Source of the DNA: Elusimicrobiota bacterium
GTDB taxonomy: Bacteria > Elusimicrobiota > Elusimicrobia > FEN-1173
NCBI GenBank assembly: GCA_016721625.1
Contig: JADKHR010000001.1
Location: forward strand, 682,001 to 746,000
Direction of reading: 5' to 3'
DNA length: 64,000 bases
Position numbers and translations under genes: made by a program. Position 1 is the stretch's first letter, and each line of letters opens with the position of its first letter. The notes under the pieces are model-generated. The model did not search any database. It was not told where the DNA came from and saw nothing but the letters and a program-made list of their open reading frames with translations. Positions 9,937-20,942 of this stretch are shown here, piece after piece.

Positions 9937-10522
9937 GGAAAAACCTCTTCATGCGTCGCAACCGCCCGAGCCAACGTTCCGTTGACAAAACCCGTTCAAC
10001 GAACCGCCGCGTTTCGGGAAAAGGGATGTCCGCCAGGGTCAATCGATCCCCGCGCCGCCAGGCTCGCACGTTGGTGGGCCCCCCGTTGTAGGCCGCCAGG
10101 AGGGCCACCGGATCGGGCCCGAATTCCAGCCGGAGCACTTCAAGATACTTGATTCCGATTCGGATATTGACTTCCGGATCGTCCAGCGAGATTTCCGAAG
10201 CGTCCAGGCCCAGGCGTCCCGCCATCTCCGTGGCAGTGTCGGGCATGATTTGCATTAAACCCACCGCCCCGCGGTGGGACCGGGCGGAAGCGGAAAACCC
10301 CGATTCCACCCGCACCAGCGCCAACACGAACAACGGGGAGAACCCCGCCTTGACCGCGTATCGATCAATCAAGTCTTTGTGGACGAAGGGACGAGTGATC
10401 CGCCAAAAAACGGGGGACGGGATAAAAACGGGCACGAGAAAAATCAGCGCCAACGCCAAGAGCCACCACCGGCGCCGCCGCGAAATCCGTTTAGCGCGGA
10501 ATAGCGGAGAGCGATGTTCCAT
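9929..10522 (-). CDS. Lytic transglycosylase (SLT domain)
   Basis: The protein should cleave the MurNAc-GlcNAc bond of peptidoglycan, leaving 1,6-anhydro ends. From the ATG at 10522 it is 197 residues: a basic N-terminus, one membrane anchor (WWLLALALIFLVPVFI), then a Slt70-like catalytic domain with the catalytic Glu in VRVESGF, followed by GLMQIMPDTA and AAYNGG, all diagnostic of the SLT fold. The frame is open further upstream to 10639, but those residues are antisense-like and lie inside miaB, so the ATG giving MEHRSPLF is preferred. It overlaps the end of miaB by 32 bases and the start of mutS by 8. Confidence 0.9.
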   Translation of the reverse strand: MEHRSPLFRAKRISRRRRWWLLALALIFLVPVFIPSPVFWRITRPFVHKDLIDRYAVKAGFSPLFVLALVRVESGFSASARSHRGAVGLMQIMPDTATEMAGRLGLDASEISLDDPEVNIRIGIKYLEVLRLEFGPDPVALLAAYNGGPTNVRAWRRGDRLTLADIPFPETRRFVERVLSTERWLGRLRRMKRFFRD

Positions 10523-11849
10523 AAAGGGTCTTGCCGTCGGCCCGATCCACCTGGGCGCGCACCAGGTCCCCCACGGCGGGGTTCCCGTCCGAACGGACGA
10601 ACATCTTCCGACAGTGCGCCGTCCGCCCCTCCAGTTCAAAACCGCCGTCGGCCGGACGGACGGCTTCCACCAAAATTTCCTGAACCTGCCCGGCCAAGGC
10701 GGCTAATTTTTTCCGCGACCGCGCGTCGGTTTCTTCCAACAGCATCGCCAAGCGTTCCTCCTTCACTTTTTCCGGCACATCGTCCGGCCCCGCTGCCGAA
10801 ACCGTTCCGGGCCGCGCCGAATATTTGAATGAATAGGCCCCATCCAAGTCCGCCTCCCGGCCCAACCGAAGGGTGGCCTGAAAGTCCTCTTCCGTTTCTC
10901 CCGGGAACCCCACGATGAAATCCGTCGTCACCGCCAACCCCGACACCTTTCGCCGGAGCATTTCCACCTTTCGAAAGAAATCCCCCCGGGTATAGTTTCG
11001 CCGCATGCGAGAAAGGACCGCGTCCGACCCCGATTGCACGGGGAGGTGGAGATGGGGAGACACCCGGGCCGCCCGTCCAAAAGCGTCGGCGAACCGTTCG
11101 TCCACATGGAAGGGGTGGGGGCTCATGAACCGGACGCGGGCGACCCCCGGCAGGGCGTCCACCGCTTGCAACAAGTCGGCGAAATCCCGAACCTCCCGCC
11201 CGTCCAACCCCGGGTTGTTCCCGGCGGGACGGTAGGAATTGACCGTTTGGCCAAGCAGTAAAATTTCCCGTTGCCCCAGGGCCGCGCGTTCCCTCGCTTC
11301 CGCCAGGACGCTAGCCGCGGGCCGGTAAAATTCCCGCCCGCGCACGGAAGGGACCACGCAGTAGGTGCAGGCGTAATTGCAACCCCGCATGATCGTCACA
11401 AAAGCCGTCACGCCTTCCCCCGGGAGGCCCGTGGGGCCGAGCCCCGGCGCCCAACCCCAGGCGTCCGCCCATTCTTTCTCCCCATCAAAAACAGGAGGAG
11501 GCAGAAGGGACTCGATCAGCCGGTCGAAGTCCGCAATGGATTTAGCCCCCACCACCGCGTCGACTTGGGGGAACCGATGGGCCAGTCGGCCCTTCAATCG
11601 CTCGGCCGCGCACCCCGCGAAAATGAGCCGTCGTCCGGGCGCCGCGTCTTTCCAATCGGCGAGCCGCCCCAGAAAAGACAGGGCCTTGTTTTCCGCGTGG
11701 TCCCGGACCGTGCAACTGTTGACCAAGACAATGTCCGCCCGCGCCAGGTCCTTCGTGGCGCGGTAGCCGCGGGCCCGAAGCCGGCGCCCCATTTCCAGGC
11801 TATCCCCGACGTTCATTTGACAGCCGAATGTCTCGACGTAGAAATACAC
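10491..11849 (-). CDS. miaB: tRNA-2-methylthio-N6-dimethylallyladenosine synthase MiaB
   Basis: This radical-SAM methylthiotransferase converts i6A37 to ms2i6A37 in tRNAs reading UNN codons. It starts VETFGCQMN (first cysteine of the UPF0004 cluster), continues with VNSCTVRDHAE and the radical-SAM motif CNYACTYC with its downstream partner segments, and ends in a TRAM-like region (452 residues). I chose the GTG at 11849 over the ATG at 11891. The family starts just before this motif, and a TATAAT box lies between the two candidates, which would exclude the longer form from the transcript. First gene of the miaB-transglycosylase-mutS operon. Confidence 0.92.
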   Translation of the reverse strand: MYFYVETFGCQMNVGDSLEMGRRLRARGYRATKDLARADIVLVNSCTVRDHAENKALSFLGRLADWKDAAPGRRLIFAGCAAERLKGRLAHRFPQVDAVVGAKSIADFDRLIESLLPPPVFDGEKEWADAWGWAPGLGPTGLPGEGVTAFVTIMRGCNYACTYCVVPSVRGREFYRPAASVLAEARERAALGQREILLLGQTVNSYRPAGNNPGLDGREVRDFADLLQAVDALPGVARVRFMSPHPFHVDERFADAFGRAARVSPHLHLPVQSGSDAVLSRMRRNYTRGDFFRKVEMLRRKVSGLAVTTDFIVGFPGETEEDFQATLRLGREADLDGAYSFKYSARPGTVSAAGPDDVPEKVKEERLAMLLEETDARSRKKLAALAGQVQEILVEAVRPADGGFELEGRTAHCRKMFVRSDGNPAVGDLVRAQVDRADGKTLYGTSLSAIPR

Positions 11850-11856
11850 GGGGAGG

Positions 11857-11862
11857 ATTATA
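11857..11862 (-). promoter_or_regulatory. Extended -10 promoter of miaB
   Basis: TGGTATAAT on the minus strand fits a TG-n-TATAAT extended -10. It ends seven bases before the GTG at 11849, so the mRNA would be leaderless or nearly so. No Shine-Dalgarno sequence precedes the GTG. Confidence 0.6.
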
Positions 11863-11884
11863 CCACTCTCCAACCACCCCCCGG

Positions 11885-11913
11885 TTGACAAAACGGAGAA
11901 CGGGGGCTAGGCT
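11885..11913 (+). promoter_or_regulatory. Promoter of the thiolase gene
   Basis: TTGACA at 11885-11890 and TAGGCT at 11908-11913 are separated by exactly 17 bases. The start codon is 35 bases downstream with a good Shine-Dalgarno sequence (GGAAGGAGG), so this mRNA does have a leader, unlike divergent miaB. Confidence 0.7.
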
Positions 11914-11948
11914 TAGACCGCAAGCGAAATTCGGAAGGAGGGACCCCG

Positions 11949-13304
11949 ATGAAACCGACGGCGAAGAAAGTGGTGATCTGCGGCGGCGTTCGAACGCCCA
12001 TCGGTCACCTGGGGAAAAGCCTCGCCGGGTTTATGCCTGAAGATCTCATGGAGGTGGCCCTGCGGGCGGTGATGCAGAGGACCTCCCTCTATCCCCACGC
12101 CGTGGACGGCGTTTTGGTGGGCTGGGTCGGCCAGGGATCCCACGCGCCGAACATCGCCCGCGTCTCCGCCCTCAAGGCCGGCCTGCCGGAAAAGGTTCAG
12201 GCCTACACCATCCAACAAAACTGCATCTCCAGTTTGGAAACCGTCGCCAGCGCCTATCGCCACATCATCATGGGGGAAGGCGACCTCTATTTGGCCGGCG
12301 GAACGGAATCCATGTCGAATTTCCCCTACGCCATCCGCGGCCACCGGGACCACAAAATGCTCCGTTCCTTGGAGACCGTCAAGGCCAACTGGGCGGGCCT
12401 TTGGGACGATCCCGAGGTCGCCATCACCGACACCACCGAGGAAGGGCTCAACGATCCCATTTGCAAAATCAACATGGCCGCCACCGCTGAAGTCTGCGCC
12501 CAGATGTATTCCATTTCTCGCGAAGCCCAGGACCGCTACGCCTTCGAAAGCTACAAAAAAGGCCTGGAAGCCGAAAAGCGGGGTTTTTATGACTCCCATG
12601 TGACTCCGGTGCTGAAAGACGGCCAAAAAGTTTTGGATCGGGACGAATACCCTTTCCTGCGCGAAAGTTTGGTGGAAAAACCGAGGATGCTGGAAAAAGC
12701 ACCCACCATTTTTGACGGTCCCTCCTACGGAATCAAAAAATTTTACCAGGACAACGCCCCATACATTCTGGGAAAATCCTATGAGGAAGGAAAAACCAAG
12801 GGGACGGTGAGCCTCTTTAACGCCTGTTCGCGCTCCGACGGAGCCGCCGTGGTCATCGTCACCTCGGAGGAACGGGCGAAAGATTTGGATTTGGAAATTC
12901 TCGCCGAAGTGACGTCCTGGGGGTTTTGGGGGTCGAGCCCCGCCTACATGGGTATCTCGCCGGTTTTCGCCGCCAGCGTGGCCCTGGAACGGGCCGGGAT
13001 TCACTTCTCCGACCTGGACCACGTGGAACTGCACGAAGCCTTCGCCGCCACCTGCCTCTCGATCTTCCGCGTCGGCAAGGAGAAATACCGCCAGAACTGG
13101 GACGCCGCCAAAGAAAAAGGAATCGTCAACCCCAACGGCGGCACCCTGGCCCTGGGCCACCCGCTGGCCGCCACGGGGGTCCGCCTGCTCTTGAACTTAA
13201 TCTACGCCATGAAGGAAGACCCAAACTCCCGCCTGGGAATGGCCGCCGCTTGCGCCTCCGGCGGCCTGGGCGGAGCCATGATCCTAAGACGATTTGGGGC
13301 CTAG
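11949..13304 (+). CDS. Thiolase family acetyl-CoA acyltransferase
   Basis: The protein belongs to the thiolase superfamily, which condenses or cleaves acyl-CoA (acetoacetyl-CoA formation or beta-oxidation). Landmarks are the nucleophilic Cys92 in QQNCISS, the GGTESMS segment, the catalytic His in ELHEAF, the NPNGG-GHPLAATG stretch and the C-terminal CASGGLGG cysteine loop; 451 residues is slightly long for the family. Start ATG at 11949 follows GGAAGGAGG by seven bases. It is a single-gene unit bracketed by a promoter and a hairpin terminator, divergent from miaB. The sequence alone does not tell biosynthetic from degradative use. Confidence 0.93.
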   Translation: MKPTAKKVVICGGVRTPIGHLGKSLAGFMPEDLMEVALRAVMQRTSLYPHAVDGVLVGWVGQGSHAPNIARVSALKAGLPEKVQAYTIQQNCISSLETVASAYRHIIMGEGDLYLAGGTESMSNFPYAIRGHRDHKMLRSLETVKANWAGLWDDPEVAITDTTEEGLNDPICKINMAATAEVCAQMYSISREAQDRYAFESYKKGLEAEKRGFYDSHVTPVLKDGQKVLDRDEYPFLRESLVEKPRMLEKAPTIFDGPSYGIKKFYQDNAPYILGKSYEEGKTKGTVSLFNACSRSDGAAVVIVTSEERAKDLDLEILAEVTSWGFWGSSPAYMGISPVFAASVALERAGIHFSDLDHVELHEAFAATCLSIFRVGKEKYRQNWDAAKEKGIVNPNGGTLALGHPLAATGVRLLLNLIYAMKEDPNSRLGMAAACASGGLGGAMILRRFGA

Positions 13305-13342
13305 CCAAGGCCCCTCCTTCCGGCGGCTTCTCGTCCGGACAC

Positions 13343-13375
13343 GAAAATCCCGCGACCCTCGGCCGCGGGATTTTC
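13343..13375 (+). terminator. Terminator after the thiolase gene
   Basis: A 12-base perfect stem (GAAAATCCCGCG paired with CGCGGGATTTTC) has a nine-base loop and a short T-run inside the 3' arm. Its position 38 bases after the stop codon fits an intrinsic terminator. Confidence 0.75.
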
Positions 13376-13520
13376 ATTTAAACCAGAGGGGACGTCCTTT
13401 ACTATTATACTATTCTGGAAAATCAAGGGTAACACTGGCATGCGAACGGGGGTCGCAACGCCCGGGCCCGGAGCACCCGTGAAATCCCGGGCCCGTTCCA
13501 ACAACAAAAAGATGCCGGCC

Positions 13521-14119
13521 TTACTTCCCCGCCGCATTGGAGGAGGTGGACTTCACTTCCGTCCGAAATTTTTCGCGTTCCGACTTGTTTTCGGATTTTT
13601 GTTCTTCGATATAGGCCTTGTTGGAGGCCTGATTCTTTTCACGAAGAGCTTCCAGGGCGGCCTTTTTCTGTTCGTGGGTTAAATTCGGATCGTTGGCGAT
13701 TTTCTCAAAGGCGGCCACGTTGTCGTTGTAGCGCTGTTCGCGAAATGAAACATTTTTCGAATATTGTTTTCAAAATGCGCGATGAGCTCATTTTTCTGGG
13801 CGTCCGTTAATTTGTCGTTCGATGCTAAATGGGCCTTCAAAAACTCCGTATTTTTCTTGTGCATCTCTTCGCGAAACGCCATGTTCTCGTTGTATTGCTC
13901 CTCGTGATGGGCTTTGATGGCGTCGGCCTTCTCCTGATCAGACTTCCCTTTTAAAGTCCCACGAAACGCTTCGTTTTCCCCCTGTTGTTGTTTTCGGTGC
14001 GCCTCGCGGGCCGCCTTCTGTTCCTCATGGAACGCCTTTCTCTGGCCTGATTTCCCGAAAACAAGCCCAGGCGCGAAAACGAGCGCCGTCGCCAAATAAA
14101 TCAAACAAGATCGATTCAT
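13521..14119 (-). CDS. Secreted helical LTxxQ-type protein, frameshifted
   Basis: Starting at ATG 14119 (AAGGAGAAGTCG precedes it), the product has a signal peptide (LIYLATALVFAPGLVFG) and then a long, highly charged helical region rich in E, K, Q and A with repeats of the kind EEQYNENMAFREE. Two LTxxQ-type motifs, LTDAQK and LTHEQK, recall the Spy/CpxP periplasmic chaperone family. The frame breaks near 13740: the first part ends in FHFANSA, whereas the matching continuation FREQRYNDNVAAFEK lies in the next frame to the TAA at 13521. One missing base explains this. Specific function unknown; Spy-like is a weak inference. Confidence 0.6.
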
Positions 14120-14267
14120 CGACTTCTCCTTATGAAACGGTGGATGAGGAGGCGCGACCATAAGATCGACACCGACCCCATAGAGTTTAAGGGGAGAATG
14201 TCGGTTTTTCAAGGGTTTCAAAACCGGACGAGAACCTCCTTCCGCAGGTAGGTTCCCGCCCCAAACA

Positions 14268-14303
14268 AAAAGACCCACCCTTGACAAAGAGGGTGGGTCT
14301 TTT
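14268..14303 (-). terminator. Terminator downstream of tRNA-fMet
   Basis: A 13-base stem, AAAAGACCCACCC against GGGTGGGTCTTTT, has a ten-base loop and sits 10 bases beyond the tRNA 3' end. It would work in both directions, so it may also end transcripts arriving from the other side. Confidence 0.75.
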
Positions 14304-14313
14304 GCTCTAAATC

Positions 14314-14388
<75 letters not shown>

Positions 14389-14418
14389 GACGATTGTAGC
14401 AAACCCGACGGGGAATCC

Positions 14419-15933
14419 TCAACTTCTTTTTTTGACCGGGGAGTTCCGGAGCCCCACGACCCCAAGCCCGATCAGGAGGAAGAACGCGCAAACCCCGACA
14501 AAAACATCGCCGTGGCGGGCGTAGAAGGTGAGGCCCTCCATGGGCTGGGGACGACCGAAGAGGATGGCGGGCTCCAGCAGGTTGGTTCGGCCGGTGATTT
14601 CTCCACGGGGGGAGATGAAACCGGAGTATCCCGTATTGGCCGCGCGCACAACCCAACGACGGTTCTCCACGGCGCGCAGGACGTTGGCGGCGAAATGCTG
14701 TTCCGGCGCGGCGGTGTCGCGGTACCACCCATCGTTCGTAAGGTTGACCAAGACCTGGGCGCCCTGAACGGTAAAACGCCGGATCAGGTGAGGAAACAAA
14801 CCCTCAAAACAAATGTTCACCCCGAGGCGCGCCTCCGGGAACGAAAGCCCCGAGACTTCCCCACCGGGGGAAAAGGAACCCAAGTCGTTCAATACGCCCA
14901 CGCACCGGGACAGAAGGGGACGGAGAGGAACGTATTCCCCGAAGGGCACCAAATGTTCTTTCCGATATTGTCCGACGATTTCACCCTTGGGCGAGAGGAG
15001 AAACGCCGCGTTAAAGTCACCCCTCTCCTGCCGGGAAACAGCGCCGGTTAAAAGAAACGTGCGGGATTCCCGGGCCGCGTCCGTGAGCCAACGCGTGATT
15101 TTCGGGTCGTTGGGAATCCAGCCGGGGACGGCGGTTTCGGGCCAGACGATGAGGACCGGTTTCTTCAAAGCGGCCTCCCGCGTTAACGTGGAATAAGACC
15201 GAACGATTTCCTCTTCGTAGGCGGCGTCCCACTTCTTGTATTGGTCGATGTTTCCTTGGATCACCGCCACGTCGAAGGCGGGCCCGCCCGGGAGAGGACG
15301 GCGCCAGAGAGCCACGCTCCCCGCGATCAAGGCAACGATGGCGACCAAGCCGGGCACCGAGGCCAACCATCGCCGGGGCCGCTCGAAAACACCGAGAAGG
15401 GCCGCCGCCAGCGTCCCGTTCACCAAAAGAATCAGGAACGACACCGCGTAGCCCCCCCCGATTTCGGCCAGTTGCAAATGTGGGGGGACCTGCCACTGGG
15501 AACAGGAGAGCGGTGTCCAAGGGAACCCGCTCAAGAGGCGAGCCCGCAGGGCTTCCGACGATGTCCAGGCCGCGGCGGCCCAAAAGGGCCGTTCCCAAAG
15601 AGGGCGCCGCGACAAAACCCAGACCGCTCCCCCGAACAAAAGCCAAAAGAGAGCCGTGTATCCCGACAAGGCTCCCACCGCCAGGAGACTCACCGCCGGG
15701 TTCACTCCCCCCCACCGGCAGGTTGGATAGACCCAATACAAAACCCCCAGCCCGCTCACCCACCCGGCCGCAAAACTCCACCCGACGGCGCTTTTGGCGC
15801 TCATCCGCGGGAGCGCGACCAGCATCGGGACGAAAGCAACCCAGGCCCATGGGCCGTGGTTGAAGGTGGGAAAACAGAGGATGGAGAGGAACCCGGTCAG
15901 ACAGACGGCCGGGCCCCATACACGGGAGTTCAA
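14419..15933 (-). CDS. lnt: Apolipoprotein N-acyltransferase Lnt
   Basis: Lnt adds the third acyl chain to the N-terminal cysteine of lipoproteins at the inner membrane. The 504-residue product has about six N-terminal membrane segments, then a nitrilase-fold domain with the triad visible: Glu in VIWPETAVPGW, Lys in QYRKEHLVPFGEYVP and Cys in VNICFEG. The start is TTG at 15933, which overlaps the upstream stop (TGA 15932-15930); no ATG or GTG suits the frame better. It fits the presence of LptE, MltA and another lipoprotein in the window. A tRNA gene follows. Confidence 0.93.
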   Translation of the reverse strand: MNSRVWGPAVCLTGFLSILCFPTFNHGPWAWVAFVPMLVALPRMSAKSAVGWSFAAGWVSGLGVLYWVYPTCRWGGVNPAVSLLAVGALSGYTALFWLLFGGAVWVLSRRPLWERPFWAAAAWTSSEALRARLLSGFPWTPLSCSQWQVPPHLQLAEIGGGYAVSFLILLVNGTLAAALLGVFERPRRWLASVPGLVAIVALIAGSVALWRRPLPGGPAFDVAVIQGNIDQYKKWDAAYEEEIVRSYSTLTREAALKKPVLIVWPETAVPGWIPNDPKITRWLTDAARESRTFLLTGAVSRQERGDFNAAFLLSPKGEIVGQYRKEHLVPFGEYVPLRPLLSRCVGVLNDLGSFSPGGEVSGLSFPEARLGVNICFEGLFPHLIRRFTVQGAQVLVNLTNDGWYRDTAAPEQHFAANVLRAVENRRWVVRAANTGYSGFISPRGEITGRTNLLEPAILFGRPQPMEGLTFYARHGDVFVGVCAFFLLIGLGVVGLRNSPVKKRS

Positions 15934-16222
15934 CGACGGGAAATGAGGGTAACTAAGCGTTCGATGGCCGCTTTGGCTTTTTTTGAGCTAACGCGGTTCG
16001 TTTGGCGGTAGAGACGGACAGCGTCGGGCTTGAACCCGGCTTTGATCAATTTCAGATAGTCCGATTCGCTCACCGGATCCCCGGGTTGGGGGTAGAGCCC
16101 TTGTTGGCGGAGCTTATTTAAGCGCCGAGGCGTCCGCTGAAAGGCGAGGAAAACCCACAGGACAAAGGCGATGACCACCGTGCAGGCCCCGACGAAAAAA
16201 CCATACCAAAAAACAGGTTCGA

Positions 16223-16238
<16 letters not shown>
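15930..16238 (-). CDS. Small membrane protein of unknown function
   Basis: This 102-residue protein has one N-terminal membrane segment (FFVGACTVVIAFVLWVFLAF) followed by a basic cytosolic tail containing PRRLNKLRQQGLYPQPGDP and a helical end. I do not recognise a family. Its ATG at 16238 lies inside the last codons of secA (16-base overlap) and its TGA overlaps the TTG of lnt, so it is a genuine member of the secA-lnt transcript. The location between a secretion ATPase and a lipoprotein acyltransferase hints at an envelope role, but that is only context. Confidence 0.7.
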
Positions 16239-19282
<3,044 letters not shown>

Positions 19283-19298
19283 GGCGTTAAGGGCTCCG

Positions 19299-19304
19299 AT
19301 TATA
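19299..19304 (-). promoter_or_regulatory. Extended -10 promoter of secA inside the ogt stop
   Basis: TGGTATAAT on the minus strand is a TG-n-TATAAT extended -10. Its TAA is also the stop codon of the upstream methyltransferase gene. The secA ATG is 16 bases downstream, giving a very short leader. Confidence 0.6.
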
Positions 19305-19641
19305 CCAAAAGCGTCCGAAGCGCCCGTCGTTTTTCTCGCTGGGTCTCCTCTTTTTCCTCCCTCAACATCCGCCGCTTGGCGTCGCGGCCGCCGGGGGCGG
19401 AATAGCCGCCCAAGGTCCCATCGGAACGCACCACGCGATGGCAAGGGATGAGCGGGGCGAAGGGGTTCGCGCCCAGGGCGCGCCCCACGGCGCGAGCGGC
19501 CCCCGGCCGGCCGATGTGGCGCGCGATCCAACCGTACGTGCGGGTCTCCCCCTTGGGAATTCCGGCGCAACAGCGCCACACCGCCTGGTAAAACGGCGGG
19601 TAGGCTTTCATCCGGGCGGACACGCGATCAGGAATTTTCAA
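19300..19641 (-). CDS. ogt: Methylated-DNA-protein cysteine methyltransferase (Ogt/MGMT)
   Basis: The protein removes O6-alkyl groups from guanine by transferring them to its own cysteine. The active-site motif PCHRVV is present, preceded by the helix-turn-helix region (GETRTYGWIARHIGRPGAARAVGRALGANP) and followed by GGYSAPGG. Only the C-terminal DNA-binding/catalytic domain exists, about 113 residues from a TTG at 19641 that has AAAGGAG seven bases upstream; GTG 19623 or ATG 19611 are alternatives. The gene overlaps the last codons of uvrC. A single-domain form could be active or an alkyltransferase-like protein, but the cysteine is retained. Confidence 0.88.
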   Translation of the reverse strand: MKIPDRVSARMKAYPPFYQAVWRCCAGIPKGETRTYGWIARHIGRPGAARAVGRALGANPFAPLIPCHRVVRSDGTLGGYSAPGGRDAKRRMLREEKEETQREKRRALRTLLV

Positions 19642-20935
19642 GGACGGCTCCTTTCGAAAAAACGGCTTTGCCCCGTCGAGCCCGGTGAAAAGAAACGGCG
19701 AACCGATGGGCTTCATCCCGCACGCGTTGAAGCAAGTGGAGAGCGGGAGAGTTTTTGGGGAGACGCAAGGGTTCCGGCTTCCCCGGCAAATAGATTTCCT
19801 CCTCCCGTTTGGCCAGGGACGCCAGGAAAAGCCGGCGGCCCGTGACCTCGGCCACCGCTCGGACAGCGGCCGACAGTTGGCCGGGCCCGCCGTCGATCAA
19901 AATCAGGTCCGGCCAGGGCCACCCCTCTTTTTCCACCCGGCGGTAGCGGCGCCCCACGACTTCGGCCATGGACGCGAAATCGTCCACGCCCGCCACGGTC
20001 TTGATCTTGAATTTCCGGTAAGCGCTCTTTTCCGGGAGGCCGCGATGGAAACAGACCAGCGACGCCACGGTCTCCGCCCCCTGGATATGGGATATATCAA
20101 AACATTCGATCCGCACGGGCGGCCGGGGAAGCGAGAGAGCGGCCTGAAGCGCCTGGAGCGCCCGGGAAGAATCAATCCGCCCCTGAACGTCTTCCTCCTT
20201 CAGGTGGCGAAAGGTCACCGGTTCCCGGATGTGATCCAACGCCTGCAGGCTGTCGCGAAGCCGCGCGGCGCGCTCGAATTCCAACCGATGGGCCGCCTCT
20301 TTCATTTCTTCCCGCCACACCGCCAAGAGCTCCACGTTTTTGCCCTCAAAAAAAAGGCGGGCCCGTTCGACGATCCGCCCGTAGTTCTCTTTGGAAATGC
20401 GCCCCAGGCAGGGAGCGGGGCATTCCCCCGTGTGAAGATAAAGGCAGGATTTTACTTTCTCATAGGGAAACACCCGGCCTTCGGTGATGTCCAGGTCGCA
20501 GGGGCGCAGAAGGAACAGGCGGTTTCGCCACACCCAGTCCAAGAGGTGCCGCACCGCCCGAACGTTGGGATAAGGGCCGAAGTAACGGGCGCCGTCCCGC
20601 AGGCGCGCGCGGGTGAGACGCAGACGGGGAAAATCCTCGTTGGCCGATAGCTTCACGAACGGATAACTTTTGCCATCCTTCCACATAGTGTTGTACAGGG
20701 GTTGGTGCCGCTGGATCAACCTCTGCTCGATGACGAGGGCGTCCCGCTCGCCCGCGGCGGAGAGATAGTCGATGTGGCGGACATCGGCCATGAGGGCGCG
20801 GATTTTCGGCTCCACGTCGGGGCGGAAATAATGGGCCACGCGTTTGCGCAGGTCCACGGCCTTCCCGATATAGAGGATGCCCCCGGCGGTGTCCCGCATC
20901 AGGTAAACCCCGGGCCCGTGGGGGAGGGCGGTCAA
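19628..20935 (-). CDS. uvrC: Excinuclease ABC subunit C (short form)
   Basis: UvrC makes both incisions during nucleotide excision repair. The GIY-YIG domain is clear (GPGVYLM, ILYIGKAVDLRKRV), followed by the cysteine-bearing CLYLHTGECPAPCLG segment, a UVR helix pair and the RNase H-like nuclease with FDISH, DLILIDGG and RDEAHRFA. The product of about 435 residues stops soon after the nuclease, so the usual C-terminal double helix-hairpin-helix domain (full proteins are about 600 residues) is missing. Start is uncertain: TTG 20935 gives LTALPHGPGVYLM, the usual distance to GIY-YIG; the frame is open to 21001 inside murJ. Confidence 0.9.
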   Translation of the reverse strand: MTALPHGPGVYLMRDTAGGILYIGKAVDLRKRVAHYFRPDVEPKIRALMADVRHIDYLSAAGERDALVIEQRLIQRHQPLYNTMWKDGKSYPFVKLSANEDFPRLRLTRARLRDGARYFGPYPNVRAVRHLLDWVWRNRLFLLRPCDLDITEGRVFPYEKVKSCLYLHTGECPAPCLGRISKENYGRIVERARLFFEGKNVELLAVWREEMKEAAHRLEFERAARLRDSLQALDHIREPVTFRHLKEEDVQGRIDSSRALQALQAALSLPRPPVRIECFDISHIQGAETVASLVCFHRGLPEKSAYRKFKIKTVAGVDDFASMAEVVGRRYRRVEKEGWPWPDLILIDGGPGQLSAAVRAVAEVTGRRLFLASLAKREEEIYLPGKPEPLRLPKNSPALHLLQRVRDEAHRFAVSFHRARRGKAVFSKGAVLENS

Positions 20936-20942
20936 CAGGGGG

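Noticed and set aside
11913..13160. Minus-strand open frame of 415 codons
   Set aside because: Antisense to the thiolase, which has promoter, Shine-Dalgarno sequence and active-site residues.
13458..13500. GC-rich inverted repeat CGGGCCCGG...CCGGGCCCG as a terminator
   Set aside because: The hairpin lacks a T-run on either strand; it may be a repeat, but termination is not supported.
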